From contig JAZBPJ010000090.1 in assembly GCA_036351575.1 (NCBI GenBank), forward strand, positions 1-28,300: 28,300 bases of DNA, given 5' to 3'. This document shows, piece by piece, positions 7,389-14,206 of the stretch. The notes beneath the pieces were generated by a model, which made no database searches, was not told the DNA's origin, and saw only the letters and a program-made list of their open reading frames with translations. Position 1 is the first letter of the stretch; every line of letters starts with the position of its first letter. The position numbers and the translations under genes are program-made. The stretch comes from JABDPF01 sp036351575. Its GTDB lineage: Bacteria > Pseudomonadota > Gammaproteobacteria > Xanthomonadales > SZUA-36.

Positions 7389-8563
7389 GGGGTCTCACCA
7401 CGGTATTCAAGAAAGAGGTGCGCGAGAACATCCGCGACCGCCGCGCCCTGTTCAACTCGCTGCTGCTGGGGCCGCTGCTGTTCCCCCTGCTGTTCGTGGG
7501 CATGATGTGGTTCCTGGAGAGCGCCGAGCGCGAACGCCAGGAGCAGACGCTGGAACTCCCGGTCGTCGGGGCCGAATACGCGCCCAGCCTGATCCGCTTT
7601 TTTGAACAGCAGGGCGTGCAGATCGAGCCAGAGCCGGAAAACCCAGAAGCCCTCGTCCAGAACCAGGAGGAGCAGGTCATCCTGCGCATCCTGCCGGAGT
7701 ACCCGGAAAAGTGGTCGCTGGGCCTGCCGGCCCCGGTCGAGGTCATCTCCGACCCTTCACGCCAGGAAACCAATGCATCGATTCGGCGCGTCAAGATGCT
7801 GCTGGCCGCCTATGGCTCGCAGACCGCCTCGCTGCGGCTGCAGCTGCGCGGCGTCTCGCCGCAGCTGGCTTCACCGATCATGGTCCGGGACGTGGACCTT
7901 TCCACGCCGAAAAGCCGGGCCATACTGGCCGTGATTTTCCTGCCCTACGTACTGATGATCACCGCCTTCACCGGCGCGACCCACCTGGCCATGGACACCA
8001 CGGCCGGCGAGAAGGAACGCAAGTCGCTCGAGCCGCTGCTGATCAACCCGGTGGCGCGTTGGCAGATCATGACCGGCAAGATGATCACCACCACCGTGTT
8101 CGCGATGGCCTCGCTGGCCCTGACGCTGGTTTCGTTCCGCATCGTGCTGCCGTACATGCCGGTCGGCGCCTTCGGCATGGACCTGACCCTGGGTATCGAG
8201 ACCCTGCTCCGCATCCTGCTGGTGATTTCACCCGTTGCCATCCTGGCGGCCGCGCTGCTGACGCTGCTGGCATCCTTCGCCAAGTCCTACCGCGAAGCCC
8301 AGAGCTACATGGGCCTGGTGATCCTGATCCCGATGATTCCCAGCCTGATTTTCATGGCCAACCCGATCAAGGCGGAAGCGTGGATGATGAATGTGCCGCT
8401 GTTTTCGCAGAATATCCTGATCGGGGAAATCATTCGCGGCGAGGTGGTGCCCATGGCCTGGTACGGAATGTCATTCGCCAGCACGATGATCATCGGGCTG
8501 GTGCTGGCCGTGATCGCAGCGACGCTGTACAACCGCCCGAAACTGATCTTCAGCGGATCCTGA
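7385..8563 (+). CDS. natB: ABC-2 exporter permease, NatB-like
   Basis: The 392-residue permease has the NatB layout. One N-terminal span (about 23-44) is followed by a large extracytoplasmic domain of about 130 residues (45-175). Five more spans follow near 178-200, 232-256, 275-298, 307-327 and 362-383. The conserved cytoplasmic motif AGEKERKSLEPLL (207-219) lies between spans 2 and 3 and marks the NatB-type ABC-2 family (PF12698-like). The ATG overlaps the natA stop (ATGA). Together with the upstream secreted hydrolase it forms a three-gene coupled operon. Substrates in this family include Na+, drugs and peptides, and the sequence does not decide among them. Confidence 0.9.
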   Translation: MRGLTTVFKKEVRENIRDRRALFNSLLLGPLLFPLLFVGMMWFLESAERERQEQTLELPVVGAEYAPSLIRFFEQQGVQIEPEPENPEALVQNQEEQVILRILPEYPEKWSLGLPAPVEVISDPSRQETNASIRRVKMLLAAYGSQTASLRLQLRGVSPQLASPIMVRDVDLSTPKSRAILAVIFLPYVLMITAFTGATHLAMDTTAGEKERKSLEPLLINPVARWQIMTGKMITTTVFAMASLALTLVSFRIVLPYMPVGAFGMDLTLGIETLLRILLVISPVAILAAALLTLLASFAKSYREAQSYMGLVILIPMIPSLIFMANPIKAEAWMMNVPLFSQNILIGEIIRGEVVPMAWYGMSFASTMIIGLVLAVIAATLYNRPKLIFSGS

Positions 8564-8565
8564 CG

Positions 8566-8636
8566 GGTATCGCGGCGAAGAGGAGTTGGAACCGCGGTAT
8601 CAGCGTGACGAGGTCCCGCTTAATCGCTGAGCGATT
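8566..8636. terminator. Hairpin pair between convergent genes, possible weak terminator
   Basis: Just after the natB stop, 8566-8575 can pair with 8592-8601 (10 bp, two wobbles, 16-nt loop). A second compact hairpin, AATCGC-TGA-GCGATT, lies at 8622-8636. Neither has a true T-run, so efficient intrinsic termination is doubtful. The position between natB and the convergent amidohydrolase fits a transcript-end role. Confidence 0.3.
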
Positions 8637-8667
8637 TCCGTGAGCGACGGCCCGGGTTTCAGGCCTG

Positions 8668-10275
8668 TCACCTCCCCGGTACGAAAGGCAGGCGCCGGGG
8701 GCCTCCCTCGGTACCCTGCTCGCGCCGGGCCTGCTCGACGATTTCGCGCACGTCCTGCAACAGAAGGCGCGCGTCGTAAACGATGCCGTCCTTGATCGTG
8801 TAATGCACGCCGCCGACCCGCACCGGCAGGTTGTCTTCGGACAGGCGGAAATGACCGGTGCCGTAAAGCACCTTGAAGTTCGCCAGCGGGTTTTCTTTCG
8901 TGATCACGAGATCGGCCAGCTTGCCGGGGCGGATCGAACCGATATCCGAGGCCATGCCCAGCAATTCGGCCCCGCTGAACGTAGCCGCGCGAATCACTTC
9001 CAGCGGGTTAAAGCCCGCTTCCTGCAGTAATTCCAGTTCGCGTATGTAAGCAAAACCGTAAACCTTCCAGATATAGCCGCTGTCGGACCCGGTCGTCACG
9101 CGACCGCCGTGGTTCTTGTAGTCGTTGACGAAAGCCATCCACTTTCGAAAGTTGTTTTTCCAGGCGACTTCGTCGGCCGTGGTCCAGTCGAACCAGTAGG
9201 ACCCGTGGGCCCGCCTGGACGGCTGAAAAAACTGCCAAAGGTTCGGGTGCGCGTAGTCCTGCTGCCAGTCGGCATTCATCTCGCGCATCAGGTCCCGGCT
9301 GGCCTCGTAAACCGTAAAGGTCGGGGAGATCGTGAAACCGAGCGCGATCAGCTCGTCCCGAACGGCGTCCCACTTTTCAGACCCGGGCTTTGCGGTCTGG
9401 GCCCAGAGTCGTCCCGCCGCGCCGAAGCGGTGCTGCTCGTCGCTGTAGTTGTAGTCCGGCGGATAGTCCTGGATCACCCGGTTCTCGAACATGGCCTCCG
9501 GCAGGCCATACCAGTGCTCCATGCTGCCCATCCCGGCGCGTGCCGAATCGAGGACGTTCCAGCGCACGACGTCGAGCTGGGCGTGGTGCATCATCGAGCC
9601 CAGCCCCTGTTTGCGGGCCTCGTCGAGCGCCGCGCTCATGACCTCGGGCGGCGCACCGAAAAACTTGATGCCGGCCGCGCCCCGGCGAGCGATACCGCGG
9701 ACCCATTCCCGGGCTTCTTTTGCCGTCAGAACCGGACCGTCTGCACCCATGCCGAAAACGAAGTAGGGCACGATGCGCGGGGCGGCGATCTCGTTTTCCG
9801 CACTGCGCTGGCGGTGTGACAGCACCCAGTCGGCGCCATTGAAACTGCCGGCCTCGCGAATCGTCGTGATGCCGTGGGCGAGCCACAGCTTGGCCGGGTA
9901 CTCGGCCGGCACACCCTGGGCTTCTCCGCCGAAATGGGCGTGGGAGTCGACAAACCCGGGCAATACGTAGTGCCCCTCCAGGTCCATCACGCGATCGCCC
10001 TTGCGGGCCTCGGGGCGTCTTGCCTCGTCGATGGGCAAACCGGGATAACCCACGCTCTGCACGGCGACGATGCGGTCTCCTTCGATGACCACGTCCACCG
10101 GGCCCATGGGCGGCGCGCCTTCTCCGCTGATGACGGTCACGCCCCGCAGGATAAGCCGCTCGAAAGGCCCTTCACCGCGCTCGCGGTCGGGCGCCTTCAG
10201 CGGCGCTGCGACGGCATGAAACGCCAACAGGACAAGCAGCAGCGGAACGATCAAACGGGTAATGAAAACACTCAT
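8668..10275 (-). CDS. Secreted metal-dependent amidohydrolase
   Basis: From the ATG 10273-10275 the protein has 535 residues with a signal peptide (ITRLIVPLLLVLLAFHAVAA, cleavage about residue 24), so it acts in the periplasm or outside. The amidohydrolase barrel shows the N-terminal metal motif VDSHAHF (His112, His114), a candidate bridging lysine Lys204 in AGIKFFG, and histidines in MMHHAQ (230-231) and MEHWYG (254). A late Asp lies in TTGSDSGYIWK. The C-terminal PGKLADLVI is typical of the imidazolonepropionase/prolidase-like branch. An upstream in-frame start would add a segment with no signal-peptide logic, so I reject it. It is divergent from the CDGSH gene. The substrate is unknown; imidodipeptide or cyclic amide hydrolysis is plausible. 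Confidence 0.88.
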   Translation of the reverse strand: MSVFITRLIVPLLLVLLAFHAVAAPLKAPDRERGEGPFERLILRGVTVISGEGAPPMGPVDVVIEGDRIVAVQSVGYPGLPIDEARRPEARKGDRVMDLEGHYVLPGFVDSHAHFGGEAQGVPAEYPAKLWLAHGITTIREAGSFNGADWVLSHRQRSAENEIAAPRIVPYFVFGMGADGPVLTAKEAREWVRGIARRGAAGIKFFGAPPEVMSAALDEARKQGLGSMMHHAQLDVVRWNVLDSARAGMGSMEHWYGLPEAMFENRVIQDYPPDYNYSDEQHRFGAAGRLWAQTAKPGSEKWDAVRDELIALGFTISPTFTVYEASRDLMREMNADWQQDYAHPNLWQFFQPSRRAHGSYWFDWTTADEVAWKNNFRKWMAFVNDYKNHGGRVTTGSDSGYIWKVYGFAYIRELELLQEAGFNPLEVIRAATFSGAELLGMASDIGSIRPGKLADLVITKENPLANFKVLYGTGHFRLSEDNLPVRVGGVHYTIKDGIVYDARLLLQDVREIVEQARREQGTEGGPRRLPFVPGR

Positions 10276-10349
10276 GGAAATTCGCGCCCAGCAAAATTCG
10301 GTGATACAGTATATGCTGAGGAAAAAGGATTTTCCGCTTGGAGTTCGAA

Positions 10350-10976
10350 ATGGAAGATACACGCAAATCGGCGGCAGCCGCCGCAATTGACGTCCGGCAG
10401 GACGCCAAAGAAAAGTCCGGGGAAGACAAAGAAACGTTCGTTGCCTTCATGAACGAGCCGGTTGCCGATGTCTCACAGGGGCAAGGCGACTCCGTTACGG
10501 GCAAGGCGCTCGATCGCTGGTTCAGGGAACGCCAGAAACAGCAGGGCAGCCCCCGCATGCTGGAAATCCCCAACGAGGCCGTGATCACCAACGGCGGCCC
10601 GATTCACATCACAGGCAACCTGACCCTGGTTCGCGAAGACGGTTCGGTCGAGTATGCCAACCACCTGTCGCTGTGCCGCTGCGGTCATTCCAGCACCAAG
10701 CCAACCTGCGACGACGCTCACCTCGACCGTGAATTCCTGCACAGCGGAAAATTCTCCTCGGTTTCGGAGGTTCCGCCGACGGATCGACCGAGCAAAGTGA
10801 CCTTCACCCTGGTCAGGAACGGGCCGGTCACTTTTCGCGGCAGGGTCAAGCTGCTCAACCAGTTCGGCCAGGAATGCATGAAGATGCGCGGCGCCCTGTG
10901 CCGCTGCGGGCAGTCGGCGAACAAGCCGTTCTGCGACGGTTCCCATGAGCGCTCGGGGTTCAAATCCTCGCGCTAG
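10350..10976 (+). CDS. Protein with two CDGSH iron-sulfur domains
   Basis: The 208-residue soluble protein has GGAG 6 nt before the ATG at 10350. The first 65 residues are charged and low-complexity, with no clear domain. Two mitoNEET-type [2Fe-2S] motifs of the C-x-C-x8-C-x3-H form follow. The first is Cys109, Cys111, Cys120 and His124, with CDDAH in place of CDGSH. The second is Cys184, Cys186, Cys195 and His199, with a canonical CDGSH. Each is preceded by a beta-rich stretch (GGPIHITGNLTLV and NGPVTFRGRVKLL), so the protein looks like an internal duplication. CDGSH proteins hold redox-active, pH-labile clusters and often act in iron/redox sensing or electron transfer. The partner here is unknown. 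It lies next to a queD-hemN-fnr anaerobic/Fe-S cluster. Confidence 0.92.
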   Translation: MEDTRKSAAAAAIDVRQDAKEKSGEDKETFVAFMNEPVADVSQGQGDSVTGKALDRWFRERQKQQGSPRMLEIPNEAVITNGGPIHITGNLTLVREDGSVEYANHLSLCRCGHSSTKPTCDDAHLDREFLHSGKFSSVSEVPPTDRPSKVTFTLVRNGPVTFRGRVKLLNQFGQECMKMRGALCRCGQSANKPFCDGSHERSGFKSSR

Positions 10977-11069
10977 GCATATTTTCAGCGCAACAGCGGC
11001 ACGACACGATCAAAAAAACCGGCCCGCGGGGATTGCGGTCCGGTGGTCCGGCGCGTCACAATCCTTTCC

Positions 11070-11423
11070 ATGGACGTATTCAAAGTATTCCAGGTCGAAG
11101 CCGCGCATTTCCTGCCGAACGTTCCGGCCGACCATAAGTGCCGCCGCATGCACGGGCATTCGTTTCGCATCGAGGTTCACGTCAGCGGGCCCGTGGGGGA
11201 CGAAAGCGGCTGGGTCATGGACTTCGCCGACCTGAAACGCGCCTTCCAACCGCTATTCGACCAGCTGGATCACCACTGTCTCAACGATATTGAAGGCCTG
11301 GAAAACCCCACCAGCGAAAACCTCGCCCGCTGGGTCTGGCAACGTCTGCAGCCCGCCCTGCCCGGCCTGAGCAAGGTGATCGTGCAGGAAACCTGCAACG
11401 CCGGTTGTGTCTTCCGCGGCTGA
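11070..11423 (+). CDS. queD: 6-carboxy-5,6,7,8-tetrahydropterin synthase QueD
   Basis: The 117-residue T-fold enzyme converts dihydroneopterin triphosphate to carboxytetrahydropterin in queuosine/7-deazaguanine synthesis. The zinc ligands are His13 (EAAHFLP), His28 and His30 (RRMHGHSF), with catalytic Cys24 four residues before His28. The relay region is FDQLDHHCLND, and the end QETCNAGCVFRG resembles the QueD-type ending and not the eukaryotic pyruvoyl-tetrahydropterin synthase. I start at ATG 11070; an earlier in-frame GTG at 11043 would add nine unconserved residues. The usual partners queE and queC are not in the window. The gene is followed by an FNR-like box 20 bp after its stop, which points away from it. 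Confidence 0.9.
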   Translation: MDVFKVFQVEAAHFLPNVPADHKCRRMHGHSFRIEVHVSGPVGDESGWVMDFADLKRAFQPLFDQLDHHCLNDIEGLENPTSENLARWVWQRLQPALPGLSKVIVQETCNAGCVFRG

Positions 11424-11442
11424 AAATCGGCTTTTTCTTTAG

Positions 11443-11484
11443 CTGATTCAGGTCAATTACCCGCTGCCCCAGGCTACGTACACT
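11443..11484 (+). promoter_or_regulatory. Class II FNR-type promoter of the intergenic RNA
   Basis: CTGAT-TCAG-GTCAA (11443-11456) matches the FNR/ANR box TTGAT-N4-ATCAA at 8 of 10 positions. A -10 hexamer TACACT (11479-11484, 4 of 6) follows, giving a start near 11491. The box centre (11449.5) is then at -41.5, the standard spacing of class II FNR-activated promoters. No -35 element is present, as expected for such promoters. The regulator would be the FNR homologue encoded at 13402-14145. Confidence 0.6.
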
Positions 11485-11490
11485 AGGTCC

Positions 11491-11592
11491 GTCGATAGAG
11501 CAGAACATCGCGCTATCGAAGGAACACGATTGTGTGAAGACTCTCCAAGTCTCAAGATTTAGGCCAGGCAAAACGTCTGGCCTTCTTTTTTT
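11491..11592 (+). ncRNA. Candidate anaerobically induced small RNA (FnrS-like in role)
   Basis: This is an intergenic RNA candidate of about 102 nt between queD and hemN, with no convincing ORF. The predicted fold starts at the 5' end with 11492-11498 pairing to 11513-11519, extended by GC/GC around an AGAACATC loop. Small hairpins ACAC-GATT-GTGT (11524-11535) and AGACT-CTCCA-AGTCT (11538-11552) follow, then a 3' terminator stem (11561-11583) and seven T residues. Between the hairpins lie an AAGGAA stretch (possible CsrA-like contact) and A/U-rich linkers. The promoter has a class II FNR arrangement. It shows no sequence likeness to E. coli FnrS that I can recognise; the likeness is in control, size and terminator. 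A terminated leader of hemN is the main alternative, but hemN has its own FNR-type promoter downstream. Confidence 0.6.
11561..11592 (+). terminator. Intrinsic terminator of the small RNA
   Basis: AGGCCAG (11561-11567) pairs perfectly with CTGGCCT (11577-11583) around a 9-nt A-rich loop, followed by TC and seven T residues. This is the clearest intrinsic terminator in the window. It could end either the RNA candidate or read-through from queD. Confidence 0.85.
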
Positions 11593-11683
11593 GGCCTGAA
11601 AACCGGCTCAAAGACAATAACAAGCTAAAATACTGCCAAAGTGCGCATTAATTGTCCGAAGTCATTTTGCAACTGCCCCGGCT

Positions 11684-11725
11684 TTGACGCGCGTCAATTT
11701 TGAAACTTTTTTCATCGTTTATCTT
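11684..11725 (+). promoter_or_regulatory. FNR/ANR box and promoter of hemN
   Basis: TTGAC-GCGC-GTCAA (11684-11697) is a perfect palindrome and matches the FNR consensus at 8 of 10 positions. A -10-like TATCTT (11720-11725, 4 of 6) puts the start near 11732, so the box centre (11690.5) is again about -41.5. Control of hemN by FNR/ANR is well known in enterobacteria and pseudomonads. The leader is about 23 nt with only a weak GGAA before the ATG. Confidence 0.7.
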
Positions 11726-11754
11726 TTTTTCGCAGTGATCACCCGGAACCTTCG

Positions 11755-13146
11755 ATGGAACAACGAGTAGTATTCGACACAGAACTGATCAAACGGTACG
11801 ACGTGGCCGGCCCGCGCTACACTTCCTACCCGACCGCCGTGCAGTTCATGGAAGGTTTCGATGCCGAGGCCTATCGCCGGCACGTGGCCGCGAGTAACAG
11901 CGAACTGATTCCCAAGCCGTTGTCCCTGTATGTGCACCTGCCTTTCTGCAAATCGCTTTGCTATTACTGCGGCTGCATGAAAAAAGTAACGCGGCACACC
12001 GCGCAGGCCGACCAGTACCTGGCTTTTCTCGACCGAGAGATCGAAATGCAGGGGCAGTTGTTCGATCACGACCGGGAAGTCGTGCAGCTGCATTTCGGCG
12101 GCGGCACGCCAACGTACCACGATGACGCGCAGCTCAAAGCCCTGATGGAACAGCTTGGACGCCATTTCTCGCTGAGCCGCGACGACGACCGCGAGTTTTC
12201 CATCGAGGTCGACCCCAGGACCGTCGGCGCCGATCGCCTCGAAGCGCTGGCCGAGATGGGTTTCAACCGCATCAGCCTGGGCATCCAGGATGTCGATCCG
12301 CGCGTGCAGAAAGCCGTGAACCGCATCCAGGACACGGAGTCGACGCTGGAAATGATCGGCCGCGCCCGTGAACTGGGCTTCAACTCGGTTTCCGTCGATC
12401 TCATCTACGGCCTGCCGCTGCAGACCGTGGAGAGTTTCTCCGACACCATCGACACGGTCGTGCAGGCGCGCCCGGACCGCCTCGCCGTCTACAACTACGC
12501 CCACCTGCCGCACATCTTCCGGGCGCAGCGCATGATCGAGGCCGACGATATTCCGTCTCCCGAAACCAAGCTGAAGCTGATGGAACTGACCATCGACCGG
12601 CTGGGCGAACTGGGCTACGTGTACATCGGCATGGACCACTTCGCGCTGCCCGAGGACGAACTCACGATCGCTCAGCGCGAAGGCGAATTGCAGCGCAACT
12701 TCCAGGGATACTCGACCCGCAAGGGATGCGACCTGGTCGGCCTGGGTGTCAGTTCCATCGGTCGTGTCGGTGACTGCTATGCCCAGAACATCAAGGACAT
12801 ACAAACCTGGCAGACCACGGTCGAGGCCGGGGAACTGCCGATCTGGCGCGGCCTCAGCCTGAACACGGAGGACCGCCTGCGGCGGCGCGTGATTGAATCC
12901 ATCATGTGCCACGGCGAACTGAAGTTCGAAGTCATGGAATCCATGTTCGCGATCGATTTCCACGAGCATTTCGCCCCCGAACTGCTAACCCTGGAAGAAA
13001 TGGAGAAGGACGGGCTGCTCGTCACACGCGAAAATTCTTTCACCGTGACGCCGGCCGGCCGGATGTTGCTCAGAAACATCGCGATGGTGTTTGACGAGTA
13101 CCTCAGCCAGGCGTCCGAAAAACCCAGGTTCTCGCGGGTCATCTGA
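11755..13146 (+). CDS. hemN: Oxygen-independent coproporphyrinogen III oxidase HemN
   Basis: The 463-residue radical-SAM enzyme makes protoporphyrinogen IX from coproporphyrinogen III without oxygen. The HemN-type cluster motif C-x3-C-x2-C-x-C is Cys65, Cys69, Cys72 and Cys74 in HLPFCKSLCYYCGC. FGGGTPTY follows for SAM binding, then EVDPR, LGIQDVD and SVDLIYGLP of the barrel. The region NFQGYSTRKGCDLVGLGVSSIG and the C-terminal HemN domain are complete. Length matches E. coli HemN (about 457). It is preceded by an FNR-like box and followed by the FNR homologue, fitting induction at low oxygen. Aerobic HemF is not in the window. The fourth Cys (74) is a known HemN feature that separates it from HemW. 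Confidence 0.97.
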   Translation: MEQRVVFDTELIKRYDVAGPRYTSYPTAVQFMEGFDAEAYRRHVAASNSELIPKPLSLYVHLPFCKSLCYYCGCMKKVTRHTAQADQYLAFLDREIEMQGQLFDHDREVVQLHFGGGTPTYHDDAQLKALMEQLGRHFSLSRDDDREFSIEVDPRTVGADRLEALAEMGFNRISLGIQDVDPRVQKAVNRIQDTESTLEMIGRARELGFNSVSVDLIYGLPLQTVESFSDTIDTVVQARPDRLAVYNYAHLPHIFRAQRMIEADDIPSPETKLKLMELTIDRLGELGYVYIGMDHFALPEDELTIAQREGELQRNFQGYSTRKGCDLVGLGVSSIGRVGDCYAQNIKDIQTWQTTVEAGELPIWRGLSLNTEDRLRRRVIESIMCHGELKFEVMESMFAIDFHEHFAPELLTLEEMEKDGLLVTRENSFTVTPAGRMLLRNIAMVFDEYLSQASEKPRFSRVI

Positions 13147-13317
13147 GGAATAAAAGCAACAAAATCCCCTTATTTTCAGAGGCCTGCATTAATACACCCG
13201 CTTCGGGCGGTCTGCCCGCGCGCGCGACGGATCGCCATTCGTTCCGCGCTTCAACCGCGCACCCCAAAATCTGCTAGAATTCTGGGCCTGTATCTGCCAT
13301 GTTGTGATCTAGGTAGA

Positions 13318-13367
13318 ACAAAAAATTGAACCCGAATGTAGGTTTTTTGTCTCACTTCAAATATAAT
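13318..13367 (+). promoter_or_regulatory. fnr promoter: consensus -10 with an upstream inverted repeat
   Basis: A perfect TATAAT lies at 13362-13367 without a good -35 at 16-18 bp, which suggests activator dependence. Directly upstream, ACAAAAAA (13318-13325) and TTTTTTGT (13343-13350) form a perfect 8-bp inverted repeat with a 17-nt centre. The start would be near 13374, followed by GGAG 8 nt before the ATG at 13402. No FNR box of convincing quality was found here. Confidence 0.5.
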
Positions 13368-13401
13368 GCATTTATAAGCATCAATTCTTGGAGAACACAC
13401 A

Positions 13402-14145
13402 ATGGAAGGCTCCCTCAGGGTATCCAACATCCGCGACTACCGCCGCGAACCGTCGCGCTCCCAGGTTGCCTGCAGCCGCTGCGCTCTGGGTGAACTCTGC
13501 CTTCCACGCGGACTGACGCCCGATGAAACCGAGCGTTTCGAACAGATCGTGCACCGCTCCCGCCCCATCCAGCCGGGCGAGCACCTGTTCCGGGCCGGTG
13601 ACGAGTTCCGTTCCGTCGCCTCGGTGCGCACCGGTTGCTTCAAGAGCTATGTCATCGACCACGAAGGCCAGGAGCAGGTCCTCGGTTTTCACCTGCCGGG
13701 TGAAATCATCGGCCTGGACGCGATTCATTCCTGCAAGCACGTCGCCAACGTGGTCGCGCTGGACACCAGCGCGGTCTGCGGCCTGACCTTCGATACCGTC
13801 ACCGGCATGGCGCGCCACATGCCGGAACTCCAGAACGAGCTGTTCCGCGTGATGAGCCAGCGCATCAGCGAACTGGAAACCATCGCCGGCGACCTCAGCG
13901 CGGACGAGCGTATCGCCATGTTCCTGCTGTCGCTGTCCGAGCGCTTCTCGCGCCGCGGTTACAGCGACAAGGAATTCATCCTCGCGATGTCACGCCGCGA
14001 TATCGCCAGCTACCTCAGGCTGGCGACCGAGACCGTCAGCCGTGTGCTGGCCCGTTTCCAGAAAGCAGGTGTCGTCAAGGTCGACCGCAAGCAGGTCCAG
14101 ATCCTGGACATCGATGAGCTGAAGTCGATCGCCCGAAAATCCTGA
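13402..14145 (+). CDS. fnr: FNR/ANR-type oxygen-sensing transcriptional regulator
   Basis: The 247-residue Crp/Fnr-family protein carries the four cysteines that hold the oxygen-labile [4Fe-4S] cluster: Cys24-x2-Cys27-x5-Cys33 at the N-terminus and Cys126 in DTSAVCGL, aligned with E. coli Cys20, 23, 29 and 122. The cyclic-nucleotide-like barrel spans about 45-140 and the dimer helix about 140-165. The winged HTH includes MSRRDIASYLRLATETVSRVL, where Glu210, Ser213 and Arg214 match the E-xx-SR reading residues of the TTGAT half-site. It should therefore bind the FNR-like boxes before the RNA candidate and hemN. An extra Cys111 lies close to the barrel. The ANR branch of pseudomonads is an equal name. 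Confidence 0.95.
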   Translation: MEGSLRVSNIRDYRREPSRSQVACSRCALGELCLPRGLTPDETERFEQIVHRSRPIQPGEHLFRAGDEFRSVASVRTGCFKSYVIDHEGQEQVLGFHLPGEIIGLDAIHSCKHVANVVALDTSAVCGLTFDTVTGMARHMPELQNELFRVMSQRISELETIAGDLSADERIAMFLLSLSERFSRRGYSDKEFILAMSRRDIASYLRLATETVSRVLARFQKAGVVKVDRKQVQILDIDELKSIARKS

Positions 14146-14206
14146 AAACAGGCGTTATTCACCTGTCCTGCCCGGCCTCGGCCGGAAAGCACGACCGTGA
14201 TAAAAA

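Noticed and set aside
11043..11069. Earlier GTG start for queD
   Set aside because: It adds nine unconserved residues; QueD proteins begin close to the chosen ATG.
11491..11592. A histidine-type or other leader-peptide attenuator for hemN
   Set aside because: No start codon with a ribosome site and an amino-acid-biased peptide is present, and hemN has its own promoter-like signals downstream of the terminator.
13200..13225. GC-rich hairpin after hemN (CGGGC/GCCCG)
   Set aside because: The stem is 5 bp and no T-tract follows; it is not distinguishable from background in GC-rich DNA.
13326..13339. TTGAA-CCCG-AATGT as an FNR box upstream of fnr
   Set aside because: It matches the consensus poorly, mainly on one half-site, well below the boxes at 11443 and 11684.
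14154..14185. Inverted repeats after fnr (ACAGG/CCTGT and CCGGCC/GGCCGG)
   Set aside because: Short stems without T-runs; co-transcription with the methyltransferase remains possible.
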